Positions 36,328 through 46,778 of a stretch of 64,000 nucleotides of DNA are shown here, in pieces. The number at the start of each line of letters is the position of its first letter. Within the stretch, counting starts at the first letter, position 1. Position numbers and translations under genes: made by a program. The stretch lies in the NCBI RefSeq assembly GCF_000372425.1, contig NZ_AQVD01000003.1, forward strand, positions 173,498-237,497, in the 5' to 3' direction. The notes under the pieces were generated by a model. That model was given only the letters and a program-made list of their open reading frames with translations. It was not told the DNA's origin and searched no databases. The stretch comes from Streptococcus ferus DSM 20646 (GTDB lineage: Bacteria > Bacillota > Bacilli > Lactobacillales > Streptococcaceae).

Positions 36328-36818
36328 ATTCTATTTATATCCTCGGAATGGTTGTTATCTGCGCCTATGTTATACAGATTAGTTTTGGTTTGCAGCAACT
36401 TAAACACTTTAATCATGTTTTTTCTGAGTTGAGGCAAAAAGGCAGGGTAGCCATCGGCAGGCGCTCTGGCAAGATCAAAGCAGGGACCATTGTCATGTTT
36501 GCAATCGACGATAAAGGTAAGGTATTAGATGCTAGAAAAATGCAAGGAATAACTGTTCTGGCTAAATTTAAACCTATGCCGGATTATATCGGAGAAGACA
36601 TTCATTATTTTGACGGCTATAATCCCCTGGTGCGGCGAGAAAATAAATTACTGCAGATTGCTATTGAAGATGCCAGAGAGCTATTTTTACGTATCGAAGC
36701 GGGCAACTATAGGGATGTTCCGAAGTCAGCCCCTACCTTTGATATCAGCTCGCAGCTTAACTTATTGTTTGCACATGTCAAATTATATATCAAAAATCAT
36801 AAAAGGAGTTCGTTATGA
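36324..36818 (+). CDS. srlM: Glucitol operon activator-like protein (GutM family)
   Basis: 164 residues with one N-terminal membrane segment followed by GLQQLKHFNHVFSELRQKGR, GRRSGKIKAGTIVMFAID and ARKMQGITVLAKFKP, the conserved GutM pattern. In enterobacteria GutM aids activation of the glucitol operon; its action here beside a PRD regulator is not known. ATGA overlaps link it to the genes on both sides. Confidence 0.88.
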   Translation: MNSIYILGMVVICAYVIQISFGLQQLKHFNHVFSELRQKGRVAIGRRSGKIKAGTIVMFAIDDKGKVLDARKMQGITVLAKFKPMPDYIGEDIHYFDGYNPLVRRENKLLQIAIEDARELFLRIEAGNYRDVPKSAPTFDISSQLNLLFAHVKLYIKNHKRSSL

Positions 36819-37357
36819 ATTATATTACACAATTTGCAGAAGCTTTCATGAAGCTCTTTCAGTTGGGTGGAGATACCTTTGTGTCATGGATGACAGGAAT
36901 TGTCCCAGTGGTTCTGATGCTGCTAGTTGCTATGAATACCTTGATTGCCCTATTGGGTGAAGAAAAGGTTAACAAACTGGCTCAGATTTCAGCTAAAAAT
37001 CCAATCAGCCGCTACATGATTTTACCTTTCATTTCAGCCTTTATGCTGGGAAATCCAATGGCAATCAGCATGGGACGGTTTATGCCAGAGTATTATAAAC
37101 CAAGTTATGTGGCAGCTCAAATGCAGTTCTGCCATACTTCAAATGGTGTTTTCCCCCACATTAATCCCGGAGAGCTCTTTGTGTGGATGGGAATTGCGAC
37201 AGGAATCAAAACGCTTGGCTTAAGTCAAATGGACCTGGCTATCCGTTACCTGCTGGTCGGTCTCCTCATGAATTTCATTGGCGGCTGGGTAACGGACTTT
37301 ACGACAGCCTATGTTGCCAAGCAGCAAGGTGTGACCCTAAGCAAAACACTTGATTAG
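36815..37357 (+). CDS. srlA: PTS sorbitol-specific EIIC (SrlA)
   Basis: Membrane subunit of the glucitol/sorbitol PTS, 180 residues, with about four hydrophobic segments and the family stretches [17 protein letters not shown] and [21 protein letters not shown]. Start overlaps the gutM stop. Followed 13 nt later by srlE. Confidence 0.95.
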   Translation: MNYITQFAEAFMKLFQLGGDTFVSWMTGIVPVVLMLLVAMNTLIALLGEEKVNKLAQISAKNPISRYMILPFISAFMLGNPMAISMGRFMPEYYKPSYVAAQMQFCHTSNGVFPHINPGELFVWMGIATGIKTLGLSQMDLAIRYLLVGLLMNFIGGWVTDFTTAYVAKQQGVTLSKTLD

Positions 37358-37370
37358 AAAGGAAAAGATG

Positions 37371-38363
37371 ATGACTTATAAGAGTATTAAAGTAGTAAAA
37401 GGAACAGGTGGGTTTGGCGGTCCTTTGATCATAACGCCAACGGCTGAAAAGCATAAGTTCATCTATATTACTGGCGGTGGTGAAAAGCCTGATATAGTCG
37501 ATAAAATTGCAAAATTAACAGGAATGGAGGCGGTCAATGGCTTTAAGACATCTATTCCCGATGAAGAGATTGCTTTAGCTATTGTTGATTGCGGAGGAAC
37601 TCTTCGTTGCGGTATTTATCCTAAAAAAGGCATTCCCACTATCAATATTATTCCCACAGGAAAAAGCGGGCCGTTAGCACAATACATTACAGAAGAAATT
37701 TATGTTTCAAATGTAGGTGTGGATCAAATCCTACTTGCAGATGAAAGCGAAGCTAATCAGATGTTAGAAACATCAGTTCAGGAAAGCAAGCCCAGCTATG
37801 ATACCTCTAAAAAAATTACAGAACAGCGTGCAGAAACAAGTTTAATTGCCAAGATTGGTATGGGAGCCGGTAAAGTAGTTGCCACTTTTAATCAGGCGGC
37901 ACGTGAGGCTATTCAGACAATGCTGAATACCATTATCCCATTTATGGCTTTTGTTTCTCTCCTGATTGGTTTTATTCAAGGATCAGGTATCGGTAAAGTT
38001 TTAGCAAACCTGATGGTTCCCTTAGCAGGCAATGTTTGGGGCTTAGTGCTGATTGGTTTTATTTGTTCTTTGCCGTTTTTATCCCCTCTGCTTGGCCCTG
38101 GTGCTGTTATTAGTCAAATCATCGGAACTCTAATTGGTGTCGAAATTGGGAAGGGGAATATTCCACCGCAAATGGCGCTCCCTGCCTTATTTGCCATCAA
38201 CACTCAAAATGGATGTGACTTTATTCCGGTTGCACTTGGTTTATCAGAAGCTAAATCAGAAACGGTTGAGGTCGGTGTGCCTTCAGTTCTTTACTCTCGT
38301 TTCTTGAATGGGGTTCCCCGTGTTGTCGTTGCATGGTTGGCTAGCTTTGGACTTTATAGCTGA
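37371..38363 (+). CDS. srlE: PTS sorbitol-specific EIIBC (SrlE)
   Basis: Fused EIIB (about 1-150) and second EIIC part of the sorbitol PTS. The EIIB region has [16 protein letters not shown], whose Cys is the phosphorylation site. The C-terminal half is hydrophobic with [21 protein letters not shown] and [16 protein letters not shown]. 330 residues from the ATG at 37371; the adjacent ATG at 37368 is equally possible. Confidence 0.95.
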   Translation: MTYKSIKVVKGTGGFGGPLIITPTAEKHKFIYITGGGEKPDIVDKIAKLTGMEAVNGFKTSIPDEEIALAIVDCGGTLRCGIYPKKGIPTINIIPTGKSGPLAQYITEEIYVSNVGVDQILLADESEANQMLETSVQESKPSYDTSKKITEQRAETSLIAKIGMGAGKVVATFNQAAREAIQTMLNTIIPFMAFVSLLIGFIQGSGIGKVLANLMVPLAGNVWGLVLIGFICSLPFLSPLLGPGAVISQIIGTLIGVEIGKGNIPPQMALPALFAINTQNGCDFIPVALGLSEAKSETVEVGVPSVLYSRFLNGVPRVVVAWLASFGLYS

Positions 38364-38377
38364 AAAAAGGAGAGATA

Positions 38378-38743
38378 ATGGAAAAAATATTTGATACCAC
38401 CGTTATTGCAATCGGACCAGAAGCACCTGCTATGATTAGTGATGCGAATATGCTCATCCTTTTTGGAGCTGAGGCGCCGGAAGATTTAGCAGAGTATTGT
38501 TACAAGATTGATAATAAAGACCTGTCAGGCCAAATAGCCAAAGGAGGACAGTTGAAAGTGGGGGAACACATTTACCCCATTACGGCAGTTGGTGCAGTCG
38601 TTGATCAAAACCTTAAAGCTCTAGGTCACATCACAATCTCTTTAGATGGCTCTTCTGAAGAATCTCTGCCAGGAACACTTCATGTTCAGGGAGATAATAA
38701 TCTGACAATTAGTGAAGGAACAAGGATTCAGATTTTGACATAA
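38378..38743 (+). CDS. srlB: PTS sorbitol-specific EIIA (SrlB)
   Basis: 121-residue glucitol-type EIIA phosphocarrier. The conserved GGQLKVGEHIYPITAVG and the ALGHITISLDGS region, with its His, identify the family. Last gene of the operon, ending in a strong terminator. Confidence 0.94.
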   Translation: MEKIFDTTVIAIGPEAPAMISDANMLILFGAEAPEDLAEYCYKIDNKDLSGQIAKGGQLKVGEHIYPITAVGAVVDQNLKALGHITISLDGSSEESLPGTLHVQGDNNLTISEGTRIQILT

Positions 38744-38755
38744 CAATATTAGTAC

Positions 38756-38793
38756 AAAAAGTTATAGACAGTAACTGTTTCTATAACTTTTTC
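38756..38793 (+). terminator. Terminator of the sorbitol operon
   Basis: AAAAAGTTATAGA and TTCTATAACTTTTT pair around CAGTAACTGT, which can itself fold. Confidence 0.85.
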
Positions 38794-38877
38794 TTTGGAA
38801 TGGTCTAAATGGGTCAACTTCTCTGAATTTTCTGATATAATAGTAGGTAATTACTTTGGAATTGGAGATAGAGATAG

Positions 38878-39576
38878 ATGACAGCAACAAAAATGTCTGC
38901 ACAGGAAATTATTGCTTTTATTGGAAATGCTGAGAAGAAGACGAATGTCAAGGTGACGTTTGAGGGACAGCTGGCAGCAGAAGTGCCTGAAAATGTCCTC
39001 AAATTGGGCAATAGCCTTTTTGGAGATTGGAAAGATGTCCAACCTCTTTTGTCAGGCCTAACTGAGAATAAGGATTATGTCGTGGAGCAGGATGGCCGTA
39101 ATTCAGCAGTTCCTTTACTTGATAAACGTTATCTTAATGCTCGGATTGAGCCAGGGGCGATTATCCGTGATCAGGTCACTATTGAGGACAATGCTGTTGT
39201 AATGATGGGGGCTGTTATCAATATCGGTGCCGAGATCGGCAGCGGAACCATGATTGATATGGGAGCTATTCTTGGCGGTCGTGCAACTGTCGGTAAAAAC
39301 AGTCATATCGGTGCGGGAGCTGTTCTAGCTGGTGTGATTGAGCCTGCTTCGGCAGAGCCTGTTCGTGTTGGGGACAATGTTCTTGTGGGGGCTAATGCTG
39401 TTGTCATTGAAGGAGTGCAAATCGGCAATGGTTCTGTCGTTGCAGCAGGTGCTATTGTCACTCAAGATGTTCCGGAAAATGTTGTTGTGGCGGGAGTTCC
39501 TGCACGTGTCATCAAGACAATTGATGAAAAAACACAGCAAAAGACAGCCCTTGAGGATGCACTTCGCAACCTTTAA
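38878..39576 (+). CDS. dapH: Tetrahydrodipicolinate N-acetyltransferase
   Basis: Acetylates tetrahydrodipicolinate in the acetylase branch of lysine/diaminopimelate synthesis. 232 residues: an N-terminal DapH domain followed by left-handed beta-helix hexapeptide repeats (about 90-200; [20 protein letters not shown] and [18 protein letters not shown]). Extended -10 TG-A-TATAAT near 38833-38841. The deacetylase of the same branch follows. Confidence 0.95.
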   Translation: MTATKMSAQEIIAFIGNAEKKTNVKVTFEGQLAAEVPENVLKLGNSLFGDWKDVQPLLSGLTENKDYVVEQDGRNSAVPLLDKRYLNARIEPGAIIRDQVTIEDNAVVMMGAVINIGAEIGSGTMIDMGAILGGRATVGKNSHIGAGAVLAGVIEPASAEPVRVGDNVLVGANAVVIEGVQIGNGSVVAAGAIVTQDVPENVVVAGVPARVIKTIDEKTQQKTALEDALRNL

Positions 39577-39658
39577 GCGTCCTGTCTAAAGAAAGCAGCA
39601 ATAGGATATAAAAGCTTGTGACTCTCACAAGCTTTTCGGCCAAACAGAAGGACTAATG

Positions 39659-40789
39659 ATGACGCTTGATTTGATTGCTACTCGCCGTGACCTGCACCAA
39701 ATCCCTGAGATTGGTTTGCAAGAATATAAGACTCAGGCCTATCTCTTGGATAAAATTGCAGAGATAACCGCTAACAAAGACTTTATTGAACAAAAGACAT
39801 GGCGTACAGGTATTCTCGTTTATTTAAAGGGGAGTGCGCCTGAGAAAACGATTGGCTGGCGGACAGATATTGATGGTCTCCCGATTACAGAAGAAACCGG
39901 TCTTGACTTTGCCAGCCAGCACCAAGGCCAGATGCATGCCTGTGGGCATGATTGTCATATGACAGTTGCCTTGGGGCTTTTGGATGTTTTGTCCCAAAAA
40001 CAGCCTCGGCATAACCTGCTCTTTCTCTTTCAGCCTGCTGAGGAAAATCTTGCTGGGGGGAAACTGATGTACGAAGAGGGGGCTTTTGGCGATTGGCTGC
40101 CGGATGAGTTTTACGGGCTTCATGTTCGGCCGGACTTAAAAGTCGGTGATATTGCCACCAATCGCTCCACCCTTTTTGCGGGCACCTGTGAGGTTAAGAT
40201 TACTTTCAAAGGAAAGGGAGGTCATGCCGCCTTTCCTCACGAAGCTAACGATGCTTTAGTAGCTGCGGCTTATTTTGTCACTCAGGTACAGACGGTGGTC
40301 AGCCGCAATGTTGATCCCATCCAGGGCGGTGTTGTAACCTTTGGCCACATGCAGGCAGGGACTACTAACAATGTCATCTCTGAAACCGCTTTTCTGCATG
40401 GGACGATTCGGACGCTGACTCAGGAGATGAGTCAGCACATTCAGGCTCGTGTTCGTCAGGTTGCTGAAGGTGTTGCCCAATCTTTCGGAATGTCTGTCGA
40501 GGTGGATTTGATCCAACAGGGCTATCTGCCGGTTGAAAATAATCCTGAACTGGCAGACCAGTTGATGGCTTTCTTTGAAGCCGAGGCCGATGTTCATCTG
40601 ATTGATTGTTTGCCGGCCATGACAGGAGAAGACTTCGGTTATCTATTGCAGCAGGTTCCCGGAGTGATGTTCTGGTTGGGAGTCGATAGCCCTTATGCGC
40701 TTCATCATCCTAAAATGAGTCCCAAAGAAGAAGCCTTATCGTTTGCAGTGGCTAAGATTTCCAAATTCTTAGCCAGCAGATTGGCCTAA
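39659..40789 (+). CDS. N-acetyldiaminopimelate deacetylase (M20 family)
   Basis: Removes acetate from N-acetyl-L,L-diaminopimelate, completing the branch begun by DapH. M20D/amidohydrolase pattern: [17 protein letters not shown], the metal site [21 protein letters not shown], and [12 protein letters not shown] for dimerisation and catalysis. C-terminal GEDFGYLL and HHPKM supply metal ligands. ATG at 39659 chosen over the adjacent ATG at 39656 for spacing to GAAGGA. Confidence 0.92.
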   Translation: MTLDLIATRRDLHQIPEIGLQEYKTQAYLLDKIAEITANKDFIEQKTWRTGILVYLKGSAPEKTIGWRTDIDGLPITEETGLDFASQHQGQMHACGHDCHMTVALGLLDVLSQKQPRHNLLFLFQPAEENLAGGKLMYEEGAFGDWLPDEFYGLHVRPDLKVGDIATNRSTLFAGTCEVKITFKGKGGHAAFPHEANDALVAAAYFVTQVQTVVSRNVDPIQGGVVTFGHMQAGTTNNVISETAFLHGTIRTLTQEMSQHIQARVRQVAEGVAQSFGMSVEVDLIQQGYLPVENNPELADQLMAFFEAEADVHLIDCLPAMTGEDFGYLLQQVPGVMFWLGVDSPYALHHPKMSPKEEALSFAVAKISKFLASRLA

Positions 40790-40799
40790 GGGCGTTGCC

Positions 40800-40826
40800 A
40801 AGTCAGACTGACCTGTCTGACTTTTT
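40800..40826 (+). terminator. Terminator after the deacetylase
   Basis: AGTCAGAC and GTCTGACT around TGACCT, followed by TTTT. Confidence 0.75.
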
Positions 40827-40885
40827 GCTTTACTTCTCTTTTGAAAAGGCATACAATGAGGGTAAGAATAAAGGAGGTCAGAGGT

Positions 40886-41299
40886 ATGGTAAAAGACCAT
40901 GGTAAAGAACCCTTGGTGCTGGACATTGAGGCTACAACCAAGGATAACGAGAACTATCGGACAACCTTGTGGACAGGCGATAAGATTCAGCTGACGGTTA
41001 TGTCAATCAAACCCGGTGATGACATTGGTTTAGAGGTTCATCATGGGATTGAACAGTTCCTGCGGATTGAATCAGGAACAGGTGTCTGCAAAATGGGTCC
41101 AAGTGAGCAAGAACTGACGTTTGAACAGGCAGTAAAGGCAGATGATGCGATTTTTGTTCCGGCAGATTTTTGGCATAATGTTGAAAACACAGGAGATGTG
41201 CCTCTAAAACTATACACCATCTACGGTGGACCGGACCATGTGGCTGGAACCGTACATCCGACACATGACGATGCCAGAAACGACCCCAACGAGCATTAA
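40886..41299 (+). CDS. Cupin-domain protein
   Basis: 137 residues forming a single beta-barrel cupin. Motif 1 is GLEVHHGIEQFLRIESGTG (His, His, Glu ligands) and motif 2 is FVPADFWHNVENTG (His ligand). Resembles mannose-6-phosphate isomerase-like cupins without an isomerase domain. AAAGGAGGT 7 nt before the ATG fixes this start; an in-frame ATG upstream has no such site. Substrate unknown. Confidence 0.85.
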   Translation: MVKDHGKEPLVLDIEATTKDNENYRTTLWTGDKIQLTVMSIKPGDDIGLEVHHGIEQFLRIESGTGVCKMGPSEQELTFEQAVKADDAIFVPADFWHNVENTGDVPLKLYTIYGGPDHVAGTVHPTHDDARNDPNEH

Positions 41300-41326
41300 G
41301 CTAGTGAATCTTAGGTTTGATGATTG

Positions 41327-41363
41327 AGACTGACTTGCGCTGATAAGAGCAGGTCAGTCTTTT
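41327..41363 (+). terminator. Terminator after the cupin gene
   Basis: GACTGACTTGC and GCAGGTCAGTC arms followed by TTTTT. Confidence 0.75.
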
Positions 41364-41412
41364 TGGGGAAAAGCAAAAGCCCGTTGAGGCGTCTGAGGCT
41401 CTGCCATCTCAC

Positions 41413-41556
41413 AAAAAAAGCAACCGATGGACGATCGGCTGCTAAAAAGGGGAGGGCGTCTGAGTTTCCTCAAACGCCCAGGAGATTTATGAAAAAGGGA
41501 AATAAGATAGGAAAGTCTATTTCCCTCCGCCACTTGGGGAAGTGGCTTAGGATAAT
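41413..41556 (-). ncRNA. Candidate small RNA, unassigned
   Basis: On the minus strand a promoter (TTGCTT, 16 nt, extended TG-T-TATAAT; -10 at 41560-41565) is followed by about 140 nt with stable hairpins. These are GCCACTT/AAGTGGC, GGGAAATA/TATTTCCC and GGGCGT/ACGCCC, with a final stem AGCAGCCGAT/ATCGGTTGCT ending in T7. No ORF with a ribosome-binding site fits. Single-stranded C-rich stretches such as CTCCCC lie between hairpins, as in target-pairing sRNAs. I could not match it to 6S, RNase P or a CiaR csRNA. It accounts for most of the 441-nt gap 41300-41740; the rest (41566-41740) is AT-rich and holds only the next gene's promoter. Confidence 0.65.
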
Positions 41557-41740
41557 CTTATTATAACATAGCTTTTTTAAAAAGCAAACATTATGCTCAT
41601 TTATTTCATTCTTTTTTTGGAAAAATTTAATTTGATCATCAAATCATATGACTATGTGGGAATAAGACCTCATTTTCTAATGATGAAGTGATAAAAAGCT
41701 AGAAATAGGAAAAAAAGAGCAATCGTGATATGATAGAAGC

Positions 41741-42268
41741 ATGACCAAAAAAGAGCAGCGTACAGCCATGATTAAGCGCTTGAAAAATCAAGACCAACAG
41801 CGAAAAGACGCAAGTGACCAGATATTATGTCACCAACTAACTCAGTTAGAAAGCTATCAAAATGCAGACACCATTGCCACCTATCTGGCTCTGCCTTTTG
41901 AATTTAATACACAGCTGCTGATTGAGCAGGCGCAAAAAGATGGCAAAACCCTTCTTGTTCCTAAGACCTACTCCGAAGGGAGGATGATCTTTGTCGTCTA
42001 TGACAAAACGGATTTAGCCTTGACGAAATTTGGTCTTCTGGAACCTCAGAGTGAACGTGAAGTGCCTAAAGAAAGCATCGATTTGATTCATGTTCCAGGT
42101 CTCATCTTTAACTCTGAAGGTTACCGAATCGGCTATGGCGCTGGTTACTATGATCGCTATCTGTCAGACTATTCAGGCAGAACGGTGTCCACCATCTATG
42201 CTTGTCAGCAAGGAGCATTTGTTCCGTCGGCCCACGATATTTCTGTAGAGAAGGTACTTTATGATTAA
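41741..42268 (+). CDS. 5-formyltetrahydrofolate cyclo-ligase
   Basis: Converts 5-formyl-THF to 5,10-methenyl-THF using ATP. 175 residues, with the family's LALPFEFNTQLLIEQAQKDG, VPKTYSEGRMIFV and the ATP-binding GYRIGYGAGYYDRYL motif. Overlaps the rhomboid gene by 8 nt. The start lacks a strong Shine-Dalgarno, with a -10-like TATGAT at 41730-41735 only 5 nt upstream. Confidence 0.93.
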   Translation: MTKKEQRTAMIKRLKNQDQQRKDASDQILCHQLTQLESYQNADTIATYLALPFEFNTQLLIEQAQKDGKTLLVPKTYSEGRMIFVVYDKTDLALTKFGLLEPQSEREVPKESIDLIHVPGLIFNSEGYRIGYGAGYYDRYLSDYSGRTVSTIYACQQGAFVPSAHDISVEKVLYD

Positions 42269-42932
42269 AATGATGAAACAATACCCGACAACCCTATTTT
42301 TACTGTCCATAACCAGCCTGGTGTTTTTGGCCATGCAGTTTTTCTATATGGGAAATGCCAGCACAGCTCCTATTATTTACCAATTTGGCGGTATGTATGG
42401 TCAGGCCCTGAGGCTTGATCCCAGTCAGATTTGGCGGCTGATAACGCCTATTTTTGTTCATATTGGCTGGGAACATTTTTTATTTAATGGGATAACCCTT
42501 TATTTTCTGGGGCAAGTCGCGGAGAGCATCTGGGGATCTTGGAAATTTTTGGCCATTTATATTTTGTCAGGTATTATGGGAAATCTCTTTACCTTTTTCC
42601 TGACACCAGATGTGGTAGCAGCTGGGGCTTCAACGTCAATCTTTGGTCTGTTTACAGCTCTTGTAGTGGCTGGCCATTTTAGCGGCAATCCTTATCTGAG
42701 ACAGCTGGGACAGACTTATCAAGCCTTAATTGTCATCAACTTACTCTTCAATCTCTTTACTCCTGGGATCAGTATGGTTGGCCATCTGGGAGGGATTGTC
42801 GGCGGTCTGCTCTGTGCTTTCTTTTTGCCGAACGACAGTAGCAAGAGGGCATTTAAACCATGGTATGCTCCCTTAAGCCTAACGCTTTATAGCTTCTTTA
42901 TTCTGGCACTTCTCTTTAACCTCTATTATTAA
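42261..42932 (+). CDS. Rhomboid-family intramembrane serine protease
   Basis: 223 residues with six to seven membrane segments. The catalytic Ser lies in AAGASTSIFGLFTAL (GxS motif) and the His in VGHLGGIVGGLLCAF. HIGWEHFLFNG is the conserved loop-1 region. Translationally coupled to the folate gene. Likely a C-terminal membrane protease; substrates unknown. Confidence 0.92.
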   Translation: MIKMMKQYPTTLFLLSITSLVFLAMQFFYMGNASTAPIIYQFGGMYGQALRLDPSQIWRLITPIFVHIGWEHFLFNGITLYFLGQVAESIWGSWKFLAIYILSGIMGNLFTFFLTPDVVAAGASTSIFGLFTALVVAGHFSGNPYLRQLGQTYQALIVINLLFNLFTPGISMVGHLGGIVGGLLCAFFLPNDSSKRAFKPWYAPLSLTLYSFFILALLFNLYY

Positions 42933-42935
42933 GCT

Positions 42936-42964
42936 AAAAGGTTCTCCATAAGGAGAACCTTTTT
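42936..42964. terminator. Bidirectional terminator between rhomboid and galU
   Basis: AAAAGGTTCTCC and GGAGAACCTTTT around ATAA, with A/T runs on both sides, serving the convergent genes. Confidence 0.88.
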
Positions 42965-43868
42965 AGTTATCAGAAGTGCCGCTGAGCTTTTTGCCGAGGT
43001 CAATAATATATTGTTTTAGGTCATCTTTGACTTGTGGGTGATTGAGGCCATATTCGATAGAAGTTTTCATATAGCCAAATTTATCGCCGACATCAAAACG
43101 CTGGCCGCTAAATTCTCTGGCAAAGACACGCTGGGTTTTATTGAGGGTATCGATGGCATCTGTTAATTGGATTTCATCGCCGGCACCTGGTGCTTGATTT
43201 TCAAGAATACCAAAAATTTCAGGGGTTAAAAGGTAGCGTCCGATGATGGCTAAATCACTTGGTGCTTGGTCTGGGCTAGGTTTTTCCACAAAGGTTTCGA
43301 CGCTGTAAAGTCCGTCAATTCCTTCTCCTTGAGGAGCAATCACACCGTAAGCCGAAACTTCTTCATGAGGGACCGGCATGACAGCAATGGTTGAGGCATG
43401 TGTCTTTTCATAATCATTGATGAGTTGCTGGGTTAGAGGGATACTGTTGTCATTGATATCCATTAAATCATCCCCCAGCATCACCATAAAGGGTTCATTG
43501 CCCACAAAGGCCTTGGCCTGAAGGACCGCATCCCCCAGTCCGCGAGGGTGGCTTTGGCGGATGAAATGAAGGTTGATTCCGGTTGTTTCATCGACTAGTT
43601 TTAGCAAGTCATTTTTCTTTTTGACTTTGAGGTTATATTCCAGTTCAAAGTTGGAATCAAAGTGGTCTTCAATGGAACGTTTTGATTTTCCTGTGACAAC
43701 GAGGATGTCTTCAATTCCAGATTTTAAAGCTTCTTCAACGATAAACTGAATCGTTGGTTTATCCACAATTGGCAGCATCTCTTTGGCTAAGGCCTTGGTG
43801 GCAGGCAAGAAACGGGTTCCCAGACCGGCAGCTGGGATAACAGCTTTTTTAACTTTTTTAGTCGGCAT
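42963..43868 (-). CDS. galU: UTP-glucose-1-phosphate uridylyltransferase
   Basis: Makes UDP-glucose for cell-wall glycolipids and polysaccharides. Nucleotidyltransferase motif [23 protein letters not shown], then VMLGDDLMD for metal binding and [11 protein letters not shown]. The start [15 protein letters not shown] at 43868 is the family N-terminus and overlaps the end of gpsA by 11 nt; a longer in-frame ATG at 43886 lies inside gpsA. 301 residues. Co-transcribed with gpsA. Confidence 0.95.
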   Translation of the reverse strand: MPTKKVKKAVIPAAGLGTRFLPATKALAKEMLPIVDKPTIQFIVEEALKSGIEDILVVTGKSKRSIEDHFDSNFELEYNLKVKKKNDLLKLVDETTGINLHFIRQSHPRGLGDAVLQAKAFVGNEPFMVMLGDDLMDINDNSIPLTQQLINDYEKTHASTIAVMPVPHEEVSAYGVIAPQGEGIDGLYSVETFVEKPSPDQAPSDLAIIGRYLLTPEIFGILENQAPGAGDEIQLTDAIDTLNKTQRVFAREFSGQRFDVGDKFGYMKTSIEYGLNHPQVKDDLKQYIIDLGKKLSGTSDN

Positions 43869-44889
43869 CTGCAGTACTCCATTCATTTTCTGATTTAAAT
43901 TCGGTAGACATCATGTCCAGAATAGCTGTTTTGACATCTTTTCCTTCATAAATAGTTTGGTAGATGGCCGTTGTGATAGGCATATAGACACCCAGCTCTT
44001 GGGAGAGTTCGTAGGCGACCTTGGTGGTGGAAAGGCCTTCAATGACCATTCCCATATTTTTTTCGACATCCTCTAACTTCTCGCCGCGTCCGAGGGCATC
44101 ACCAGCCCGCCAATTGCGGGAATGTACAGAGGTTCCTGTTACAATCAAATCACCAACGCCAGACAGGCCGCTGTAGGTTAAAGGGTTAGCCCCCATCTTA
44201 ACTCCCAGACGGGTGATTTCGGCCAAACCGCGTGTGATGACAGCGGCCTTGGCATTATCACCGTAGCCCATGCCGTGAAGAGCTCCGGCCCCGACGGCAA
44301 TAATGTTTTTAAGAGCCCCGGCAGTTTCAACCCCGATAACGTCCGAATTAGTATAGAGACGGAAATAACGATTGCTGAATAATTGCTGCACATACTTGGC
44401 GGCTTCTAAGTCTTTAGAAGCTGCGGTAATAAGGGTGATGTCACGGACAATGGTTTCTTCAGCATGGCTGGGACCTGAGACAACAACAATCTCACTGCGA
44501 AGATCAGCTGGGATTTCTTCCTCGAGAATGGTTGAAAGCCTCTCGTGAGTACCTGGCTCAAGTCCTTTAGAGGCGTGCATAATTATAACTTTGTGGTCTA
44601 AGGTTTCGGCAACCTGTTTAGCCACTAGTCTTGTGACCTTAGTCGGCACAACGAAAAGGACTGCGTCAACACCAGCCAATGCCTCACCTAAGTCTTTATA
44701 GGCTTTGATGTTTTCATCGAGGACAATATCCTTAAAATAGCGCTTGTTGGTGTGTTGTTCATTGATTTCGTCAATTTGATCAGGGATATTTCCCCAGATA
44801 CGAACCTCGTGGCCATTGTCATTCAAGACTTGAGAAAGGGCCGTGCCCCAAGAGCCGGGTCCTAAAACAGCGATGGTTTGTTTTATCAT
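43858..44889 (-). CDS. gpsA: Glycerol-3-phosphate dehydrogenase [NAD(P)+]
   Basis: Reduces dihydroxyacetone phosphate to glycerol 3-phosphate for phospholipid synthesis. NAD-binding [20 protein letters not shown], the substrate-site VSGPSHAEE, and catalytic [22 protein letters not shown] are seen. 343 residues. Preceded (on the minus strand) by GGAG and upstream of galU in a two-gene operon, divergent from patA. Confidence 0.96.
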   Translation of the reverse strand: MIKQTIAVLGPGSWGTALSQVLNDNGHEVRIWGNIPDQIDEINEQHTNKRYFKDIVLDENIKAYKDLGEALAGVDAVLFVVPTKVTRLVAKQVAETLDHKVIIMHASKGLEPGTHERLSTILEEEIPADLRSEIVVVSGPSHAEETIVRDITLITAASKDLEAAKYVQQLFSNRYFRLYTNSDVIGVETAGALKNIIAVGAGALHGMGYGDNAKAAVITRGLAEITRLGVKMGANPLTYSGLSGVGDLIVTGTSVHSRNWRAGDALGRGEKLEDVEKNMGMVIEGLSTTKVAYELSQELGVYMPITTAIYQTIYEGKDVKTAILDMMSTEFKSENEWSTADAD

Positions 44890-44983
44890 TTGTTTCTCCT
44901 CTATTGAACATAGAAAGTCATTCTCATTATATCATAAAGTGCTTTCATTTGTCTGTTTCGATTTGTTTCAGAGGCCAGAATAA

Positions 44984-45049
44984 TTGACTTATCAAGAGAA
45001 TTTGATAGAATAGTAGCTGACTTGAATCCCAGACTTTGCTGGGTTTTTT
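44984..45049 (+). promoter_or_regulatory. patA promoter and leader attenuator
   Basis: TTGACT (44984-44989), 16 nt, extended TG-A-TAGAAT (45006-45011). A terminator follows within ~15 nt of the expected start: CCCAG/CTGGG (45028-45043) then T6, ending 18 nt before the patA ATG. Most transcripts should stop there. A transcriptional attenuator upstream of patA has been reported in S. pneumoniae, where its disruption raises patAB expression. Confidence 0.65.
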
Positions 45050-45067
45050 ATTGTTTAAGGAGAAATT

Positions 45068-46774
45068 ATGTTAATCAAAGCCATTATGCGTTATAAATGG
45101 TATGCCCTTGCTTCCATCCTGATGATCAGTCTGGTAGTAGGCAGCGCCTTGCTGCAGCCGCGTTATTTGAAGGATGTCCTTGCGGCGGTACTAGAAAATG
45201 ACCAAGATAAGATTTATCAGATTGGTATCTGGCTCCTAGTTATTGCCGGTGTCGGTTTAATCGCCGGTGCTCTCAATACGGTACTGGCTGCCAAGATTTC
45301 CCAAGGGGTATCAGCAGATATCCGTGAACAGACTTTTCGGAAGATACAGTCCTTCTCTTATGCCAATATCGAGGAATTTAATGCCGGCAATCTAGTGGTT
45401 AGGATGACAAATGATGTGAACCAAATTCAAAACTTGGTGATGATGCTCTTCCAAGTCCTTCTGCGCCTGCCGATTCTCTTTTTAGGTTCCTTTATTCTGG
45501 CCATTAACACGTTGCCAGAATTGTGGTGGGTTATTGTCGGCATGGTGGTTCTGATTTTCTTGATTGTCATGGTGACTATGGGGGTTATGGGGCCTCGCTT
45601 TGCTATTTTCCAAAAACTTCTGGATAAGATCAATGCGATTGCCAAGGAAAACTTGCGGGGCGTCCGTGTTGTGAAATCCTTTGTCCAGGAAAAGAGCCAA
45701 TATGCAAAATTCAAAACAGTTTCCAATGAACTTTTGGGTTTGAACCTCTTTATCGGCTATGGCTTTGCCTTTATGCAGCCTGCACTAATGTTTGTTGCCT
45801 TCTTTGCCATGTATACGGCCATTTATACGGTATCAGACCTAGCCAAAACAGATCCAATGGTCATCGGAAAAGTTGCCTCCTTTATGACTTATATGATGCA
45901 GATCATCTTCTCCATCATTATGGTTGGCTTTATGGGAATGCAGGCCAGTCGTGCCTTTATTTCCTTAAGTCGTTTGAAGGAAGTGCTTGATACGGAACCT
46001 GCCATGACATTTGAAGGGACAGCAGATGAGGACTTGTCAGGAGACATTATCTTTGACCATGTGACCTTCACCTATCCTAAGGATGATGAGGCTACGCTGA
46101 AAGAGGTCAGCTTTAATATTGAATCAGGTCAGATGATTGGTGTGGTTGGTGCGACAGGGTCTGGGAAATCAACGCTGGCACAGTTGATTCCGCGTCTCTT
46201 TGATCCTCAAGAGGGTCGCATTATGATTGGCGGCAGAGACTTAAAAACGCTGAGCCGTGACACCTTGAGACAAACCGTTTCGATTGTCCTGCAAAAGGCC
46301 ATTCTTTTCAGCGGAACGATTGCTGATAATTTGCGTCAGGGTCAGGCTGGAGCTGATGTTGCTGCCATGGAGCGGGCGGCTGGTATTGCTCAGGCCAAGG
46401 AGTTCATTGATCGTCTGTCTGATACTTATGACAGCGAGGTTGAAGAACGGGGCAATAACTTCTCCGGAGGACAGAAGCAACGAATGTCAATTGCGCGAGG
46501 GGTTATTGGGGATCCTAAAATTCTGATTTTGGACGATTCCACTTCGGCTCTTGATGCTCGCTCAGAAAAGCTGGTTCAAGAAGCGCTTAACCATGATTTG
46601 AAAGATACGACAACCATTATTATTGCGCAAAAGATTTCATCTGTTGTCCATGCCGATAAGATTTTGGTTTTGGATGAAGGCCGCTTAATCGGCCAGGGCA
46701 GCCATGCTGAGCTGGTGGCTACCAATGCTGTCTACCGTGAAATTTACGAAACACAAAAAGGAAAGGAGGAGTAG
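45068..46774 (+). CDS. patA: Heterodimeric ABC multidrug exporter subunit PatA
   Basis: 568 residues: six-span membrane domain (1-~310) plus ATPase. Walker [10 protein letters not shown] and signature [11 protein letters not shown] are intact, but Walker B reads [12 protein letters not shown] (Asp for catalytic Glu) and the H-loop is AQKIS (Gln for His). That makes this the degenerate-site half of an asymmetric exporter. The sequence is close to pneumococcal PatA, which with PatB exports fluoroquinolones. 4-nt gap to patB. Confidence 0.88.
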   Translation: MLIKAIMRYKWYALASILMISLVVGSALLQPRYLKDVLAAVLENDQDKIYQIGIWLLVIAGVGLIAGALNTVLAAKISQGVSADIREQTFRKIQSFSYANIEEFNAGNLVVRMTNDVNQIQNLVMMLFQVLLRLPILFLGSFILAINTLPELWWVIVGMVVLIFLIVMVTMGVMGPRFAIFQKLLDKINAIAKENLRGVRVVKSFVQEKSQYAKFKTVSNELLGLNLFIGYGFAFMQPALMFVAFFAMYTAIYTVSDLAKTDPMVIGKVASFMTYMMQIIFSIIMVGFMGMQASRAFISLSRLKEVLDTEPAMTFEGTADEDLSGDIIFDHVTFTYPKDDEATLKEVSFNIESGQMIGVVGATGSGKSTLAQLIPRLFDPQEGRIMIGGRDLKTLSRDTLRQTVSIVLQKAILFSGTIADNLRQGQAGADVAAMERAAGIAQAKEFIDRLSDTYDSEVEERGNNFSGGQKQRMSIARGVIGDPKILILDDSTSALDARSEKLVQEALNHDLKDTTTIIIAQKISSVVHADKILVLDEGRLIGQGSHAELVATNAVYREIYETQKGKEE

Positions 46775-46778
46775 TGAG

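Noticed and set aside
41324..41566. 80-codon plus-strand ORF after the cupin gene
   Set aside because: It runs through a terminator and several hairpins, has a basic low-complexity translation and no ribosome-binding site; the minus-strand RNA explains the region better.
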